Shown in pieces: positions 63,460-64,000 of a DNA stretch of 64,000 bases (its first letter is position 1; every line of letters starts with the position of its first letter). The stretch spans positions 186,404 through 250,403 of the forward strand of contig JAFDWR010000004.1 in the NCBI GenBank assembly GCA_018268355.1, read 5' to 3'. The notes beneath the pieces were generated by a model, which saw only the letters and a program-made list of their open reading frames with translations, made no database searches and was not told the origin of the DNA. Source of the DNA: Armatimonadota bacterium. GTDB lineage: Bacteria; Armatimonadota; Fimbriimonadia; Fimbriimonadales; Fimbriimonadaceae. Both the position numbers and the translations under genes were made by a program.

Positions 63460-64000
63460 TTAGTCGATCTGGGCGAGAACGTCCTTGAGCGACTGAGCCG
63501 ACTTGTGCAGGCCTTCTCGTTCGGCTTCGCTGACGCTCGGCTCAAGGATGGCATGCGCGCCACCGCGACCGACGACGGTCGGGAGCGAGAGCGAGATGTC
63601 GCTGATGCCGAGGGCACCCGACTGGTAGACCGAAACCGGGAGGACGGCTTCCGAGTTCAGGGCGATCGCTTCCACGACTTCCTTGATCGAAATACCGACC
63701 GCGCGGCCCGCGCCACCCTTGAGGCGGATGACTTCGGCGCCCGACTTGCGCGTGAACTGGAAGACTTCGTCAACCTGCTCGGCATAGCCGGGAATGCTGG
63801 TCATCGGGACGCCGCCGATGGTTGCCGAGCTTAGAATCGGCACCATGCTGTCGCCGTGCTCACCGAGGATGAGCGCCTTGACGTCCATCGCGTTCACCTT
63901 GAAGTGATCGGCGAGGAGCGATCGGAATCGGCAGGTGTCGAGCACTGTACCGAGGCCGAGAACCTTCTCGACGGGAACGATGCCGCTCTGACCAGCGAGG
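63460..64000 (-). CDS. mdh: malate (or lactate) dehydrogenase, C-terminal part
   Basis: About 180 residues are seen; the N-terminus is beyond the right edge. LGLGTVLDTCRFRSLLADH holds the substrate Asp/Arg region, GEHGDSMVPILSSATIGG the catalytic His, and the C-terminal helix closes the fold. This is the LDH-like MDH family. The coenzyme loop and the residue that discriminates malate from lactate are outside the window, so MDH is the likelier but not the only reading. A terminator follows. Confidence 0.88.
   Translation of the reverse strand, partial: LAGQSGIVPVEKVLGLGTVLDTCRFRSLLADHFKVNAMDVKALILGEHGDSMVPILSSATIGGVPMTSIPGYAEQVDEVFQFTRKSGAEVIRLKGGAGRAVGISIKEVVEAIALNSEAVLPVSVYQSGALGISDISLSLPTVVGRGGAHAILEPSVSEAEREGLHKSAQSLKDVLAQID

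Overview
The window reads as chromosomal DNA of a moderately GC-rich (about 60% by eye) free-living bacterium, most likely Armatimonadota, class Fimbriimonadia. The main clue is a prepilin-like protein (28930-29871) whose N-terminus (FTLIELLVVIAIIAILAAIL, then FPVFAQAKAAAKK) is of the type I associate with that phylum. The mix of menaquinone genes, split PurS/PurQ, a DUF1343/NamZ enzyme, DUF1800, DUF4127 and DUF4434 proteins fits. This assignment is inference. No phage, transposon, CRISPR array or tRNA was seen. One tmRNA gene is present.

Layout. 1-5828: partial HD-domain gene, DUF4127 protein, a DivIVA-like coiled coil, purS-purQ-ribF and an M42 peptidase. 5838-7190: bidirectional terminator, rplJ-rplL with an L10-type leader, and a triple CTTAAC repeat that looks like a Pho box. 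7191-12244: pstS-pstC-pstA without pstB, a second M42 peptidase, nadA. 12325-18538: a secreted protein, then a tightly coupled minus-strand operon GAF/Msr-like - mnmG - ubiA-type phosphoribosyltransferase - dprE2 - dprE1, a pathway for polyprenyl-phosphoryl arabinose. 18590-27550: DoxX, M14 peptidase, purE, small envelope proteins, pyrR-pyrB-pyrC, hypotheticals. 27592-35656: NamZ-type muramidase, prepilin and small lipoprotein, darA-like c-di-AMP receptor, holB, an ECF sigma / anti-sigma / RseB-like / HtrA envelope-stress operon, and a Fur-fold regulator. 35883-50593: DUF1800 protein, DUF4139-like protein, fused NanE-NanK, chemotaxis receptor, ubiD, metG, uvrC, uvrA. 50679-54286: argH, degenerate rhomboid, MefA-like MFS exporter with a leader-peptide/hairpin arrangement. 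54355-64000: lipoprotein, MhqO/MhqD-like pair, SRPBCC protein, a 380-bp gene-free inverted-repeat region, twin small membrane proteins, tmRNA, DUF4434 protein, HAD - polyprenyl synthase - ubiE, a double-YCII protein and a partial malate dehydrogenase.

General architecture. Genes are very tightly packed. Operon members often share 4-bp stop/start overlaps (ATGA, GTGA, TTGA). Convergent neighbours often overlap at their stops (nadA/M42, ubiD/metG, uvrC/uvrA, nanEK/mcp, doxX/M14). Several first genes have a TANNNT box 6-7 nt before the start codon and no Shine-Dalgarno, suggesting leaderless mRNAs.

The strongest candidates for something new are (i) the MFS exporter leader: a good promoter, a 6-codon ORF whose last codons are the anti-Shine-Dalgarno, and nested hairpins, the layout of an antibiotic-sensing attenuator; (ii) the dprE1-dprE2-ubiA arabinose-donor operon outside Actinobacteria, with Ala where mycobacterial DprE1 has the benzothiazinone-reactive Cys; and (iii) the leaderless-start pattern.
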